The notes beneath the pieces were generated by a model. That model had not been told where the DNA came from. It saw only the letters and a list, made by a program, of their open reading frames with translations, and searched no databases. Shown one piece after another: positions 19,605 through 28,053 of a stretch of 64,000 nucleotides of DNA. This DNA is from Plantactinospora sp. KBS50. GTDB taxonomy: Bacteria > Actinomycetota > Actinomycetes > Mycobacteriales > Micromonosporaceae. Positions within the stretch are counted from its first letter, which is position 1; every line of letters begins with the position of its first letter. Made by a program: the position numbers and the translations under genes. The DNA lies in the NCBI RefSeq assembly GCF_002285795.1, contig NZ_CP022961.1, positions 1 to 64,000 on the forward strand, in the 5' to 3' direction.

Positions 19605-20327
19605 TCAGGGGAGCGAAGTCCCGTCTTGACGGGACGCGCCGCCAGAAGGGGTCCGGACAGGTGTCACCGCGACGGCCGGCGGGGCCGTACAGCCCAGCCC
19701 GGCCGACCGTGCCAGCAGAATCGCGCGGGCCCGATTGGGTACGTGCAGCTTGTTGTAGATGCTGGACACCCGGTTCCGGACCGTCTTGGGGCTGACAAAG
19801 AGCCGCCGGGCAATTTCGTTGTTGGTCAATCCCGACGCGATCAGGACAAGGACCTCCTGCTCGCCGCGGGTGAGCTCGGGGAACGCCCGTGCGGCGCCGG
19901 AAGGCGTCGCCGAGAAGTAGCCGGCGAGCCGGACCGCCACCGTGGCGTCGAGGACGGCCTCGCCGCAGGCCACGGTCCGCACCGCCCGCACGATGTGGCT
20001 GGCTTCGGCGCTGCGGAGCAGGTACCCGCGCGCTCCGGCGCGGAGCGCGGCGAAGACCGACTCGTCGCCGTTGGACGCGGCGAGTACCAGTACGGCGGTC
20101 TCGGGAGCCCGCCGGAGGATCCGGCGCAGCGCGTCGAACCCGGTCGCCTGGTCGGTGTCGAAGCCCACGACCGCCACGTCCGGGCGCAAGGTACCGGCGG
20201 TCGGCGCCGCGTCGTCCGCCGAGCCGGCACAGCCGACCACGGCCAGGTCGCCCTGCGCCGCCAGCAACTGATACAGGCCCTCCCGGAACACGGGACGGGC
20301 ATCGGCGACCAGTACGCGCAGGAGCAT
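19605..20327 (-). CDS. Orphan NarL/LuxR-type response regulator of the SDP-like operon
   Basis: A 240-residue regulator with a receiver domain (residues 1-120), a LuxR HTH (ELTRGEQEVLVLIASGLTNNEIARRLFVSPKTVRNRVSSIYNKL) near residues 150-205 and a disordered tail. The receiver is atypical: VLVADARP has one acidic residue where two are usual, and the conserved Lys is replaced by Arg (YLLRSAE). It may therefore act without phosphorylation. No kinase gene is adjacent. It lies upstream of the sdpC homologue in the same direction, 143 bases away, so it may control that operon. Confidence 0.88.
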   Translation of the reverse strand: MLLRVLVADARPVFREGLYQLLAAQGDLAVVGCAGSADDAAPTAGTLRPDVAVVGFDTDQATGFDALRRILRRAPETAVLVLAASNGDESVFAALRAGARGYLLRSAEASHIVRAVRTVACGEAVLDATVAVRLAGYFSATPSGAARAFPELTRGEQEVLVLIASGLTNNEIARRLFVSPKTVRNRVSSIYNKLHVPNRARAILLARSAGLGCTAPPAVAVTPVRTPSGGASRQDGTSLP

Positions 20328-20374
20328 CCCGAACCTTCCTCACGCCAGACGTGGCTGGTGTCCGTAGCGCAGAT

Positions 20375-20493
20375 GTCCATCCGACCGGGTGGACGTCTCT
20401 CGGGTGGGTGGACGGTACGTGCGGGTGTCCGTCCATCGTGCCGGTGCCGAGGGCGCGGTGTTGTGATCCCTGAATGCCGTTGAGCGCCGTTGA
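20375..20493. promoter_or_regulatory. Repeat-rich divergent regulatory region
   Basis: Between the NarL-type regulator and the AfsR-like gene I see: a near palindrome GTCCATCC/GGGTGGAC at 20375-20394; a direct repeat GGGTGGACG at 20387-20395 and 20406-20414; and a second direct repeat GCCGTTGA at 20476-20483 and 20486-20493 (period 10). SARP regulators bind short direct repeats one helical turn apart, so the second pair may be an autoregulatory site. The assignment is tentative. Confidence 0.35.
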
Positions 20494-20607
20494 ACAGCCA
20501 ACGCGGCCGGCCGTTGCGCGCTCGGGGTCGCGCGGGAATGCGCCAAGTGGGCTGCTCGGACAATAAAATGTGAGGTTAGACATTGATCATAATGAGTGGA
20601 GCGGCGG

Positions 20608-23600
20608 ATGGCGCACGAGCCGGTTCGGGCCGGAGCGGCGGACGATGAGAGCCTGTCGGGCCTTGCCCGGATGCTGCGGCAGCTCCGCCGACGTGAGGCC
20701 CGGCAGCGAGGAGGTCCGGAGCTGACCTATCGGACGCTGGCCGCCCGCACAGGTTGGTCGCAGGGGATCATCACGCACTACTTCACGGGCAAGACGTTGC
20801 CGCCGACGGATCGGTTCGACGTGCTGGTCCGGCTGCTGGGTGCGTCGCCGGCCGAGCAGGGGGCGTTGGCGACGGTGCGGGATCGGGTGGACGAGCGCCG
20901 TCGGCAGGTGCTGCCGGGTGATGCCCTGGTGGTCGCGAACGGCCGAGGGGTCCGGCTGCTCGGCCCGGTGGAGGCGGTGGGACCGGCCGGAACGGCAATC
21001 CTGGTGGGTGTGCGGCAGCGCGCCCTGGTCGGTCTGCTCGCCCTGCAGAGCGGCACCACGGTCGCCCAATCCCGGTTGATCGACGCATTGTGGGGGGAGA
21101 CGCCGCCCAGGACGGCGGTGCGAACGCTCTATTCGCACGTGGCGCGGGTGCGGCAGGCGTTGGAAGCGTGCGGTCTGCCTGGTGTGCTCGTCACCCGGGC
21201 ACCGGGCTACCTGCTCGACCTACGCCCGGACGAGGTCGACGCGGTCCAGTTCGAGCTGCTTGCGGCGCGGGGCCGGCGAGCGTTGGCCGAGGGTGAGCCC
21301 GCGGACGCCGCGGCACATCTGCGGGACGGCCTGGCCCTGTGGCGCGGAGCGGTACTGGAGGGAGCCGACCCGGTCGGGTGGGGCGCGGCCGAGGCGCTGC
21401 GACTCACCGAGGCGCGGCTGTGTGCGCTGGAGGATCTCTGGGACGCGCAACTGCGGCTGGGTGAGCACGCGACCGCCGTTGGCGAGATCGAACGGTTGCT
21501 CAGCGTGGAACCCGGGCGTGAGCGGCTGGTCGGTCTGCTGATGACGGCGCTGTACCGGGTGGGCCGCCCCGCCGGAGCGATCGAGGCATACGCACGGTTG
21601 CGGCGACACCTCGCCGACCAACTGGGCGTGGAGCCGGGCCCACAACTTCGTCAACTGCACACGGCCGTGCTGCGCCGGGATCCCGGAATCGGCCTGGACG
21701 GGCCCTCCGGGTCGGGTACGCCTCGGCCGGCGCAACTCCCTCCGCAGGCCGGCTACTTCACCGGCCGCGTCAACGAGTTGGGCATACTGGACAAGCTGGT
21801 CGGCTGGCAGGGTGGGGCGGACGCGAGTGCCGGCCCGTTGGGGCTGGTCGTCGGGCCGGCCGGGATGGGCAAGACCGCGCTGGCCCTGCACTGGGCGCAC
21901 CGCGCGGCCAACCGCTTCCCCGACGGGCAGCTCTTCCTCGACCTGGGCGGACACGACCCCTCGACCGCGATGCCGGCGGCCGAGGCGCTGCTGCACCTGC
22001 TGCGCGGACTCGGCATCCCGGCGCCGCGGATCCCGACCGGCGTCGTCGCAAGGGTCGGCCTCTACCGGTCGACGCTGCACCGGCGGCGACTGTTGATCCT
22101 GCTGGACAATGCCGGCGCTGTCGACCAGGTGGCCGGGCTGGTGCCGCCGGATTCGGCCAGCCTGCTGATCATGACCAGCCGTAACCACCTGGCCGGTCTC
22201 GCGGTCGAGCACGAGGTCAACACGATCGATCTGGACGTACTGACGGCCGAGGACGCGTCCGTGCTGCTGGGCCGGGTCCTCGGGCCCGAACGCGTCGACC
22301 GGGAGCCCCTGCCGGCGCGGCACCTCGCGGAGCTGTGCGGCCGGATGCCGCTGGCCCTGCGGATCGCGGCCGCCAAACTGGCCAGCCGTCCGCGGCGCCC
22401 GATCGCGGAACTCGTCGCCGACCTGACCGGCCCCGACCGCCTGGGAACCCTGACGGTACGCGGCGATTCCCGCAGCGTCCGGACGGTGTTCGCCAGCGCG
22501 TACAAGGCGCTCAGCCCGCCGGCCGCGCGCCTGTTCCGCCGGCTGGGGCACCACCCGGGTCCCACCTTCACCGCGCACCTCGCCGCCGCTGCCGGTGGTG
22601 TCACCGGGCCGGCGGCGCAGGAGGCGCTGGACGAACTCGCGACAGCCCACCTCGTCACCGAGGTGGCGACCGGCCGCTACCGATTCCACGATCTGATCCG
22701 CCTGCACGCGGCCGAGCAGGCGGTGCCGGCCGAGGGCGCCGACGCGGTGGACCGGATATTCGGCTGGTATCTGATGGTGGCCGACGCCGCGAACCGGGCG
22801 CTGGAACCGCATCGCGACCGGGTTCGCGTCAAGCCGGCGGAGCCGGGCGTGGAACCGCCCTTTCCGGTTGATTCCGACCGTGCGCCGTCCTACATGGACG
22901 ACGAGCGGGCCAACTTCCTGCCGGTGGTGCGGCACGCCGCCGGGCACGGCCAGGGCCGAATCGCCTGGCAGCTGTGCTACCTGCTGACCAGCTACTACAC
23001 GCATCGCGGCTACTGGTCGGAGCAGGTGGAGCTCTGCCGGGAGGGCCTGGCCGCCGCCCGGCGACCGCCGGATCCGGACGGCGAGCGGCTGATGCTCAGC
23101 GGACTGGGCGTCGCCTGCTGCGCCATCCGCAATTACGAGGAGGCGCTCGTGCACCTGCGTCGCGCCCTGGAGCTGATGCGGGAGTGCGGCGACCGGCGCG
23201 GGCAGGGAATGGTGCTCAACAACGTGGCCCTCGCCCACTGCCAACTCGGCGATCTGGAATCGGGCCTCGCCATGCACCAGCAGGCGCTCGACCTCCATGC
23301 CGCCGACGGCCACCATCCGGGCGTCGCGCTGGCCCTGGCCAACATCGGCGACGTCCACACCTCGATGGGCGAGTACGGGCGCGCGCTGGATCACCTGAAC
23401 AGAGCGCTCACGTTGGCCCGGGAGGTCGGCAACCCGCATCTGGAGGCGGGCGTGTTGCAGAACATCGGCGAGGCACAGATGGCGGCCGGCAACCAGGGGC
23501 GGGCGTTGGCCGCGTTCGGGGAGGCGTTGACGATCCGCCGGCGTATCGGCGAGCGATGGATGGAGGCGGAGACCTCCAACTCCATCGGCCTCGTGCACCG

Positions 23601-23754
23601 CTCCCGGGGAGAGCACGCCAGCGCGCGCCGACACTTCCGGCGGGCGCTGGCGCTCAGCAGAGAGATCGACGACCGGGATCTGGAGACCGCGACCCTGGCC
23701 CACCTCGCCGGCATCCGGGCCGCGATGTCAGGAGAGAATGGTCATTCGTGCTGA
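20608..23754 (+). CDS. AfsR-like regulator: HTH, SARP wHTH/BTAD, NB-ARC and TPR domains
   Basis: Large (1048 residues) STAND-class activator. Order: an XRE-like HTH (about residues 15-70, RTLAARTGWSQGIITHYFTGK); a winged-helix DNA-binding domain (about 85-170); BTAD (about 180-325, ending LADQLGVEPGPQL); an NB-ARC ATPase with P-loop GPAGMGKTALALHW near 416 and LLILLDNA; and TPR repeats from about 790 to the C-terminus. An additional N-terminal HTH before the SARP module is unusual. ATG 20608 has GGAG at proper spacing. Divergent from the SDP-like operon regulator, so it may regulate that operon, but this is inference. Confidence 0.88.
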   Translation: MAHEPVRAGAADDESLSGLARMLRQLRRREARQRGGPELTYRTLAARTGWSQGIITHYFTGKTLPPTDRFDVLVRLLGASPAEQGALATVRDRVDERRRQVLPGDALVVANGRGVRLLGPVEAVGPAGTAILVGVRQRALVGLLALQSGTTVAQSRLIDALWGETPPRTAVRTLYSHVARVRQALEACGLPGVLVTRAPGYLLDLRPDEVDAVQFELLAARGRRALAEGEPADAAAHLRDGLALWRGAVLEGADPVGWGAAEALRLTEARLCALEDLWDAQLRLGEHATAVGEIERLLSVEPGRERLVGLLMTALYRVGRPAGAIEAYARLRRHLADQLGVEPGPQLRQLHTAVLRRDPGIGLDGPSGSGTPRPAQLPPQAGYFTGRVNELGILDKLVGWQGGADASAGPLGLVVGPAGMGKTALALHWAHRAANRFPDGQLFLDLGGHDPSTAMPAAEALLHLLRGLGIPAPRIPTGVVARVGLYRSTLHRRRLLILLDNAGAVDQVAGLVPPDSASLLIMTSRNHLAGLAVEHEVNTIDLDVLTAEDASVLLGRVLGPERVDREPLPARHLAELCGRMPLALRIAAAKLASRPRRPIAELVADLTGPDRLGTLTVRGDSRSVRTVFASAYKALSPPAARLFRRLGHHPGPTFTAHLAAAAGGVTGPAAQEALDELATAHLVTEVATGRYRFHDLIRLHAAEQAVPAEGADAVDRIFGWYLMVADAANRALEPHRDRVRVKPAEPGVEPPFPVDSDRAPSYMDDERANFLPVVRHAAGHGQGRIAWQLCYLLTSYYTHRGYWSEQVELCREGLAAARRPPDPDGERLMLSGLGVACCAIRNYEEALVHLRRALELMRECGDRRGQGMVLNNVALAHCQLGDLESGLAMHQQALDLHAADGHHPGVALALANIGDVHTSMGEYGRALDHLNRALTLAREVGNPHLEAGVLQNIGEAQMAAGNQGRALAAFGEALTIRRRIGERWMEAETSNSIGLVHRSRGEHASARRHFRRALALSREIDDRDLETATLAHLAGIRAAMSGENGHSC

Positions 23755-24591
23755 CGAATCCACGACGGTCACTCCCGAGCTGACGGGCACGATGTTCATC
23801 GTGAAGTAGTTGTCGGCGGTGCCCGGGGGTGGCGCGGCCAGCAGCTGCACGTTGACGCTGACGCTGGTGGGGCCGGCGGTGCAGGGGCCGGGACGGTTGA
23901 CCGGGCAGCCCTCGCCCACCGCCAGGAACTGGTTGACCGGCAGGTAGTGGGTGCCGGCGAGCATTGTGCCGTTGCTCGTGTAGGCGATCAGGGCCAGCCC
24001 TGCCGGGGCGGGCCGGTTGAACACCACCGGGACTGGCAGGACGTTGACGGTCAACTGGCCGCAGATGATGGTCGGAATCGAGGGACCGATACCCGTGTCC
24101 GATCTCAGGCAGGCCACGTCGTCGACCGCGGCCAGCAGGAACGGGGTGTCGTCATCGAGGATCCGGCCCTGACCGATGGCCGCGGCCACCCGTGTGCTCG
24201 TGCCGATCGCCGTCAGCGCGACCTGGAAGTCCTCGATCGGGGCCTCCGCCAGCGAGTCGTTGTTGATGACAACGGAGAGGGTGCGGTTGCTGGTGTCGCC
24301 CTCGTCCCAGTGCAACTCGCCGTCGGGCAGCCAGAAATCGGCCGAGGTCGCGCTGCCGGGAGTCGTCGTGACCGCCACCGCACCCGACACGGAACACGCG
24401 CCGTCGGTGTGCACGGTCATCGTCATTGTGCCGGCCGCCTCGCGTACCGACGTTTGGGGATCGATCCATACCACTCGCTGGCAGGCCGGGCTGGCCACGC
24501 TGCCCTGCCCACCGAGAAGCGTGACGGGAACCAGGGCCGCGGTCGACAGCGCAATGGCCGCGACGGCTGGCCGCAGAAGCTTGGTATTCAT
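23728..24591 (-). CDS. Secreted Calx-beta-like protein
   Basis: A 287-residue protein with a signal peptide (residues 1-36, ending GSVASPA). A beta-rich body resembles Calx-beta domains: TMTMTVHTDGACSVSGAVAV, TSNRTLSVVINNDSLAEAPIEDFQVAL, and a second repeat ending DNYFTMNIVPVSS. Four or more cysteines suggest extracellular disulfides. The ATG at 24591 has a better-spaced GAGG than the ATG at 24600. It converges with and overlaps the AfsR-like gene by 27 bases. Role unknown; it may be an adhesion or surface protein. Confidence 0.72.
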   Translation of the reverse strand: MNTKLLRPAVAAIALSTAALVPVTLLGGQGSVASPACQRVVWIDPQTSVREAAGTMTMTVHTDGACSVSGAVAVTTTPGSATSADFWLPDGELHWDEGDTSNRTLSVVINNDSLAEAPIEDFQVALTAIGTSTRVAAAIGQGRILDDDTPFLLAAVDDVACLRSDTGIGPSIPTIICGQLTVNVLPVPVVFNRPAPAGLALIAYTSNGTMLAGTHYLPVNQFLAVGEGCPVNRPGPCTAGPTSVSVNVQLLAAPPPGTADNYFTMNIVPVSSGVTVVDSSARMTILS

Positions 24592-24698
24592 GAGCCGCAT
24601 CCTCGACCGGCCGGGTTGTGGGGAGCTTGTGACGCGGCGGCCACGGCCGAGCGGTCGGCTCGCGGGCGAGCCGACGATGCCGCGGCGGGATATCGGCC

Positions 24699-25550
24699 AT
24701 GCTGTACGGCGTGGAGTACGTGTCCCGAGTGCCGCGACCGCCGCTGGACGGGCTGATCGACGACCTCTACCACCTGGCGGGTGCGCCGCCGTACGCCCGG
24801 CTGACGCTGCCGGCGGCGCCGGCAGCGCTGCTCATCGTCAACCTCGGGGCACCGTTGCGCATCCGCGGTGGTACCGACATCGAGACGGGCGAGTACGCCG
24901 ACGGCTGCGTGGTCTCCGTGCCCACCCGCGCGTGGGAGTTCGGCTACCCGCTCGGCACCCGGTCCGTCGGTGTGCACTTCAAGCCGTGGGGGTTGGCGCC
25001 GTTCCTGCCGATGCCCGCGGTCGAACTCTGTGACCGGCCGGTGACGCTGGAGCAGGTCTGGGGCCGGTCCGCTGTTGCCGGCCTGCGGGATCGGCTGGCC
25101 ACGGCGGACGGACCGCACGAGATGCTGACGCTGCTGGAGGAGGAGCTGATGCGACGGCTGTGCGAAACCGCCGGCCTGGGGCTGGTCCGCCACGCCAGCG
25201 GCGTCATCGCGGCGACCGGTGGGGCGGTGGCGGTCGGCGACCTGAGGGCGGCGGCCGGTGTCAGCGACACGCATCTGGCACAGCGGTTCAAGGAACTCAT
25301 CGGCGTCACGCCGAAGCGGCTGGCCCGCGCCCATCGCTTCGCCGCCGCCGCGTTCGCGATCGACCCCGCCGGACCGGTCGACTGGGGTGAACTCGCCCAT
25401 GCCGCGGGCTACTTCGACCAGGCCCACTTCGGCCACGAGTTCCGGGCGTTCACCGGGCTCACACCGACGCGGTACGTCGAAGTCCGGCGGCGGTTCCTGC
25501 GCGAACATCCCGGCCACACGCTGGACGGCTGGCCGTTGCCGGCCGATTGA
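24699..25550 (+). CDS. AraC-family transcriptional regulator
   Basis: The 283-residue protein has an N-terminal sensor domain with RLTLPAAPAALLIVNLGAPL, similar to the domain in many actinobacterial AraC regulators. A C-terminal double HTH (about residues 175-270) follows, with VSDTHLAQRFKELIGVTPKRLARAHRF and AHAAGYFDQAHFGHEFRAFTGLTPTRY. The next gene on the same strand, a DHFR-like protein 66 bases away, is a plausible target. Effector unknown. Confidence 0.9.
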   Translation: MLYGVEYVSRVPRPPLDGLIDDLYHLAGAPPYARLTLPAAPAALLIVNLGAPLRIRGGTDIETGEYADGCVVSVPTRAWEFGYPLGTRSVGVHFKPWGLAPFLPMPAVELCDRPVTLEQVWGRSAVAGLRDRLATADGPHEMLTLLEEELMRRLCETAGLGLVRHASGVIAATGGAVAVGDLRAAAGVSDTHLAQRFKELIGVTPKRLARAHRFAAAAFAIDPAGPVDWGELAHAAGYFDQAHFGHEFRAFTGLTPTRYVEVRRRFLREHPGHTLDGWPLPAD

Positions 25551-25616
25551 TTTTCTACAAGAGCGGCGGCGCACGACCCGCTAGCTTGGGGGCATCCCGA
25601 AGCCGAGGAGGGCGCT

Positions 25617-26198
25617 GTGGGCAAGGTGGTCATGTACGGCTCGGTGTCGGTGGACGGCTTCGTCGCGGACGTGAATGACCAGCCTGGGCCGCTGTTCGAC
25701 TGGTTGTCCAGCGGTGACGTCCCGTTGGACTCCAGCGGCGCCGTGAAGGTGTCGCAGACGTCCTACGACTACACCCGGCCGTACTGGGACCAGATCGGGG
25801 CGACGGTCGTCGGCCGCCACGTCTTCGACATGACGGACGGCTGGGACGGGAAGCCTCCGAGCGGCATCGACCATGTGGTCGTCGTGACGCACCGGCCGGC
25901 GCCCGAGGGCTGGGACCCCGAGGCGCCGTTCCACTTCGTCGACGGCGTCGAGGCGGCCGTGGCCAGGGCACGGGAGCTTGCCGGGGACCGCATCGTCGAG
26001 ATCGCCGCCGGCGACGTTGGTGGCCAGGTGCTTGCCGCGGGCCTGGTCGACGAGGTGCGCATGGACGTCGTACCCGTCGTGTTCGGGGCCGGCAAGCGCT
26101 TCTTCGGCGCGGTCGATGCACAGCACCTGTTGGCGGATCCGGACGTGGTGATTCCGGGCGACCGGGTGCTTCACCTGCGCTATCAGCTGCTCCGTTGA
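25617..26198 (+). CDS. Dihydrofolate reductase-family (RibD C-terminal-like) protein
   Basis: A 193-residue protein of the DHFR/RibD-reductase fold, probably NADPH-dependent. It begins KVVMYGSVSVDGFVAD and contains TVVGRHVFDMTDGW, VVTHRPAPEGWDP and the cofactor-side segment IAAGDVGGQVLAAGLVDEVRMDVVPVVFG. GGAGG precedes the GTG start. Such proteins are common near AraC or TetR regulators and their substrates are mostly unknown; it is not the essential folate DHFR. Its 3' end overlaps the convergent importer ATPase gene by 16 bases. Confidence 0.85.
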   Translation: MGKVVMYGSVSVDGFVADVNDQPGPLFDWLSSGDVPLDSSGAVKVSQTSYDYTRPYWDQIGATVVGRHVFDMTDGWDGKPPSGIDHVVVVTHRPAPEGWDPEAPFHFVDGVEAAVARARELAGDRIVEIAAGDVGGQVLAAGLVDEVRMDVVPVVFGAGKRFFGAVDAQHLLADPDVVIPGDRVLHLRYQLLR

Positions 26199-27001
26199 CC
26201 GGCCGGGGTGTCGTGCCGGCCGATCGGGATCACCAGTGGCTTGCCGGACACCGGATCGTCGATGACCTCGCAGTTCATGCCGAAGACCGTCCGGACGGTC
26301 TCCACGGTCAGCACGTCGGCGGGGTTGCCCTGCGCGTGGATCGCGCCGGCGGCCATCGTGATCAGGTGATCGGCGTAGCGGGCGGCCATGTTCAGGTCGT
26401 GCAGCACCATCAGTACGGTGGTGCCGCGCTCCCGGTTGAGGTCGACGAGCAGGTCCAGCACCTCCACCTGGTGACAGACGTCCAGGAAGGTGGTCGGCTC
26501 GTCGAGCATCAGGATGTCGGTCTGCTGGGCGAGCGTCATCGCGATCCACACCCGCTGCCGCTGCCCGCCGGAGAGTTCGTCCACCGGGCGGTCGGCCAGC
26601 GGTAGCGTCCCGGTCAGTTCCAGCGCCCGGTGCACCGCCTCGTCGTCCTGCGCGCCCCACCGGGTGAGCACCCGCTGGTGCGGGTGCCGGCCGCGGGAGA
26701 CGAGGTCGGAGACGACGATGCCCTCGGGCGCGATCGGCGACTGCGGCAGCAGGCCGAGCGTCCGGGCCACCTCCCTGGTCGGCAGCCGGTGCAGGTCCTT
26801 GCCGTCCAGCACCACCCGGCCGGTGCGCGTGGCCAGCAGCCGGGACATGGCCCGGAGCAGGGTGGACTTGCCGCAGGCGTTCGCGCCGACGATGGCGGTG
26901 ATCCGTCCGGGCGGCAGCCGCAGGTCGAGCGCGTCGACGACGACCCGGTCGCCGTAGCCGAGGGTGGCCCGTTCGACGTCGAGGGTGTGGGCTGCGGTCA
27001 C
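26183..27001 (-). CDS. Iron-siderophore ABC importer ATPase (FecE type)
   Basis: A 272-residue ATPase with Walker A GANACGKSTLLRAMSRLL near residue 38, signature LSGGQRQRVWIAMTLAQQ near residue 143, Walker B ILMLDEPTTFLD and switch VLHDLNMAARYADH. The Walker A has Ala-Cys where Asn-Gly is typical, a variation seen in siderophore ATPases. The GTG start overlaps the permease stop (GTGA), so translation is coupled. Last gene of a four-gene operon controlled by an iron box. Confidence 0.93.
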   Translation of the reverse strand: MTAAHTLDVERATLGYGDRVVVDALDLRLPPGRITAIVGANACGKSTLLRAMSRLLATRTGRVVLDGKDLHRLPTREVARTLGLLPQSPIAPEGIVVSDLVSRGRHPHQRVLTRWGAQDDEAVHRALELTGTLPLADRPVDELSGGQRQRVWIAMTLAQQTDILMLDEPTTFLDVCHQVEVLDLLVDLNRERGTTVLMVLHDLNMAARYADHLITMAAGAIHAQGNPADVLTVETVRTVFGMNCEVIDDPVSGKPLVIPIGRHDTPAGQRSS

Positions 27002-28053
27002 AGGGAGCCTCCCGCGCGGTTTGTGCGGATGAGCAGAAACACCAGGTACGGCGCGCCGAGCGCACCGGTGATCACGCCGACGGGATAGCGGGTGCCGAAC
27101 GCGTACTGTGCGGCCAGGTCGGCGGCGAGCACCAGCAGCGAGCCGACCAGTCCGGCCGGCACGAGCAGCGACCCGGCCGGCCCGACGATCCGAGCCGCGA
27201 TCGGTCCGGAGAGGAACGCGACGAACGCGATCGGCCCGGCGGCGGCGGTGGCGAACGCGATCAGCGCGGTGGCGGCGATGATCGCGGCGAGCCGGGTGCG
27301 CTCCACAGGCACCCCGAGCGCCGCCGCGGCGTCGTTGCCCAGCCGGAGTTGCTCCAGGTTGCGGGCCAGCAGGAGAAGCAGCGGGACGAACACGACCACG
27401 GCCGCCAGCAGCGGTCGCACCTGCTCCCACGAGGCCGAGTTGAGGCTGCCGGTCAGCCACCGCATCGCCGTCTGGAGATCCCACGAGGCCGCCCGGATGA
27501 TGACGTAGCTGACCACGCTGTCGAGCATCGCGGCGACGCCGATGCCGACCAGGATCAGCCGGGAGCCGAGCATTCCTCCGCGGTAGGCGAGCAGGTAGAT
27601 GGCGAGGGACGTGGCAAGCGCGGCGACGATCGCCAGCAGCGAGACCGTGGTCGCGGAGGGGATCTTCAGGATCACGATCGCGTAGACGGCGGCGGCGCTG
27701 GCGCCCGAGGAGATGCCGATGACATCGGGCGCGGCCAGCGCGTTGCGCAGCATCGTCTGGAACATCGCCCCGGCGATCCCGAAGGCGAAGCCGGTGAGCA
27801 GGGCCAGCGTCGCTCGGGGCAGCCGCAGCACGCCGACGGTGAAGGTGGCGCCGCGGACACGTTCGCCGATGATGACCCGCCACACCTCGTCCGGGCCGTA
27901 GAAGGTCTTGCCGACCATCAGGCTCAGGCAGTAGACGGCGACGACGAGGACGGCGAGGACGGCGGTGACGGTGCGCACCCGGCGGGCTCGCCGGACCCGA
28001 CCCCGGGCGATCTCCGCGGCGCCGACGCTCCGGGTGGTCGTCGTGCTGCTCAT
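26998..28053 (-). CDS. Iron-siderophore ABC permease 2 (FecD type)
   Basis: A 351-residue FecCD permease with RLPRATLALLTGFAFGIAGAMFQ, RNALAAPDVIGISSGASAAAV, MRWLTGSLNSASWEQV and AGPIAFVAFLSGPIAARIVG, ending YPVGVITGALGAPYLVFLL. The N-terminus carries a basic cytoplasmic stretch RGRVRRARRVR. ATGA overlap with the upstream permease and GTGA overlap with the ATPase. The pair of permeases is expected to form a heterodimer. Confidence 0.93.
   Translation of the reverse strand: MSSTTTTRSVGAAEIARGRVRRARRVRTVTAVLAVLVVAVYCLSLMVGKTFYGPDEVWRVIIGERVRGATFTVGVLRLPRATLALLTGFAFGIAGAMFQTMLRNALAAPDVIGISSGASAAAVYAIVILKIPSATTVSLLAIVAALATSLAIYLLAYRGGMLGSRLILVGIGVAAMLDSVVSYVIIRAASWDLQTAMRWLTGSLNSASWEQVRPLLAAVVVFVPLLLLLARNLEQLRLGNDAAAALGVPVERTRLAAIIAATALIAFATAAAGPIAFVAFLSGPIAARIVGPAGSLLVPAGLVGSLLVLAADLAAQYAFGTRYPVGVITGALGAPYLVFLLIRTNRAGGSL

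Noticed and set aside
21220..23703. Minus-strand frame of over 800 codons opposite the AfsR-like gene
   Set aside because: Shadow of a clear NB-ARC/TPR protein; product is low-complexity.
25617..26198. Folate-pathway dihydrofolate reductase
   Set aside because: Fold family matches but the sequence is of the RibD-reductase-like group; no thyA neighbour.
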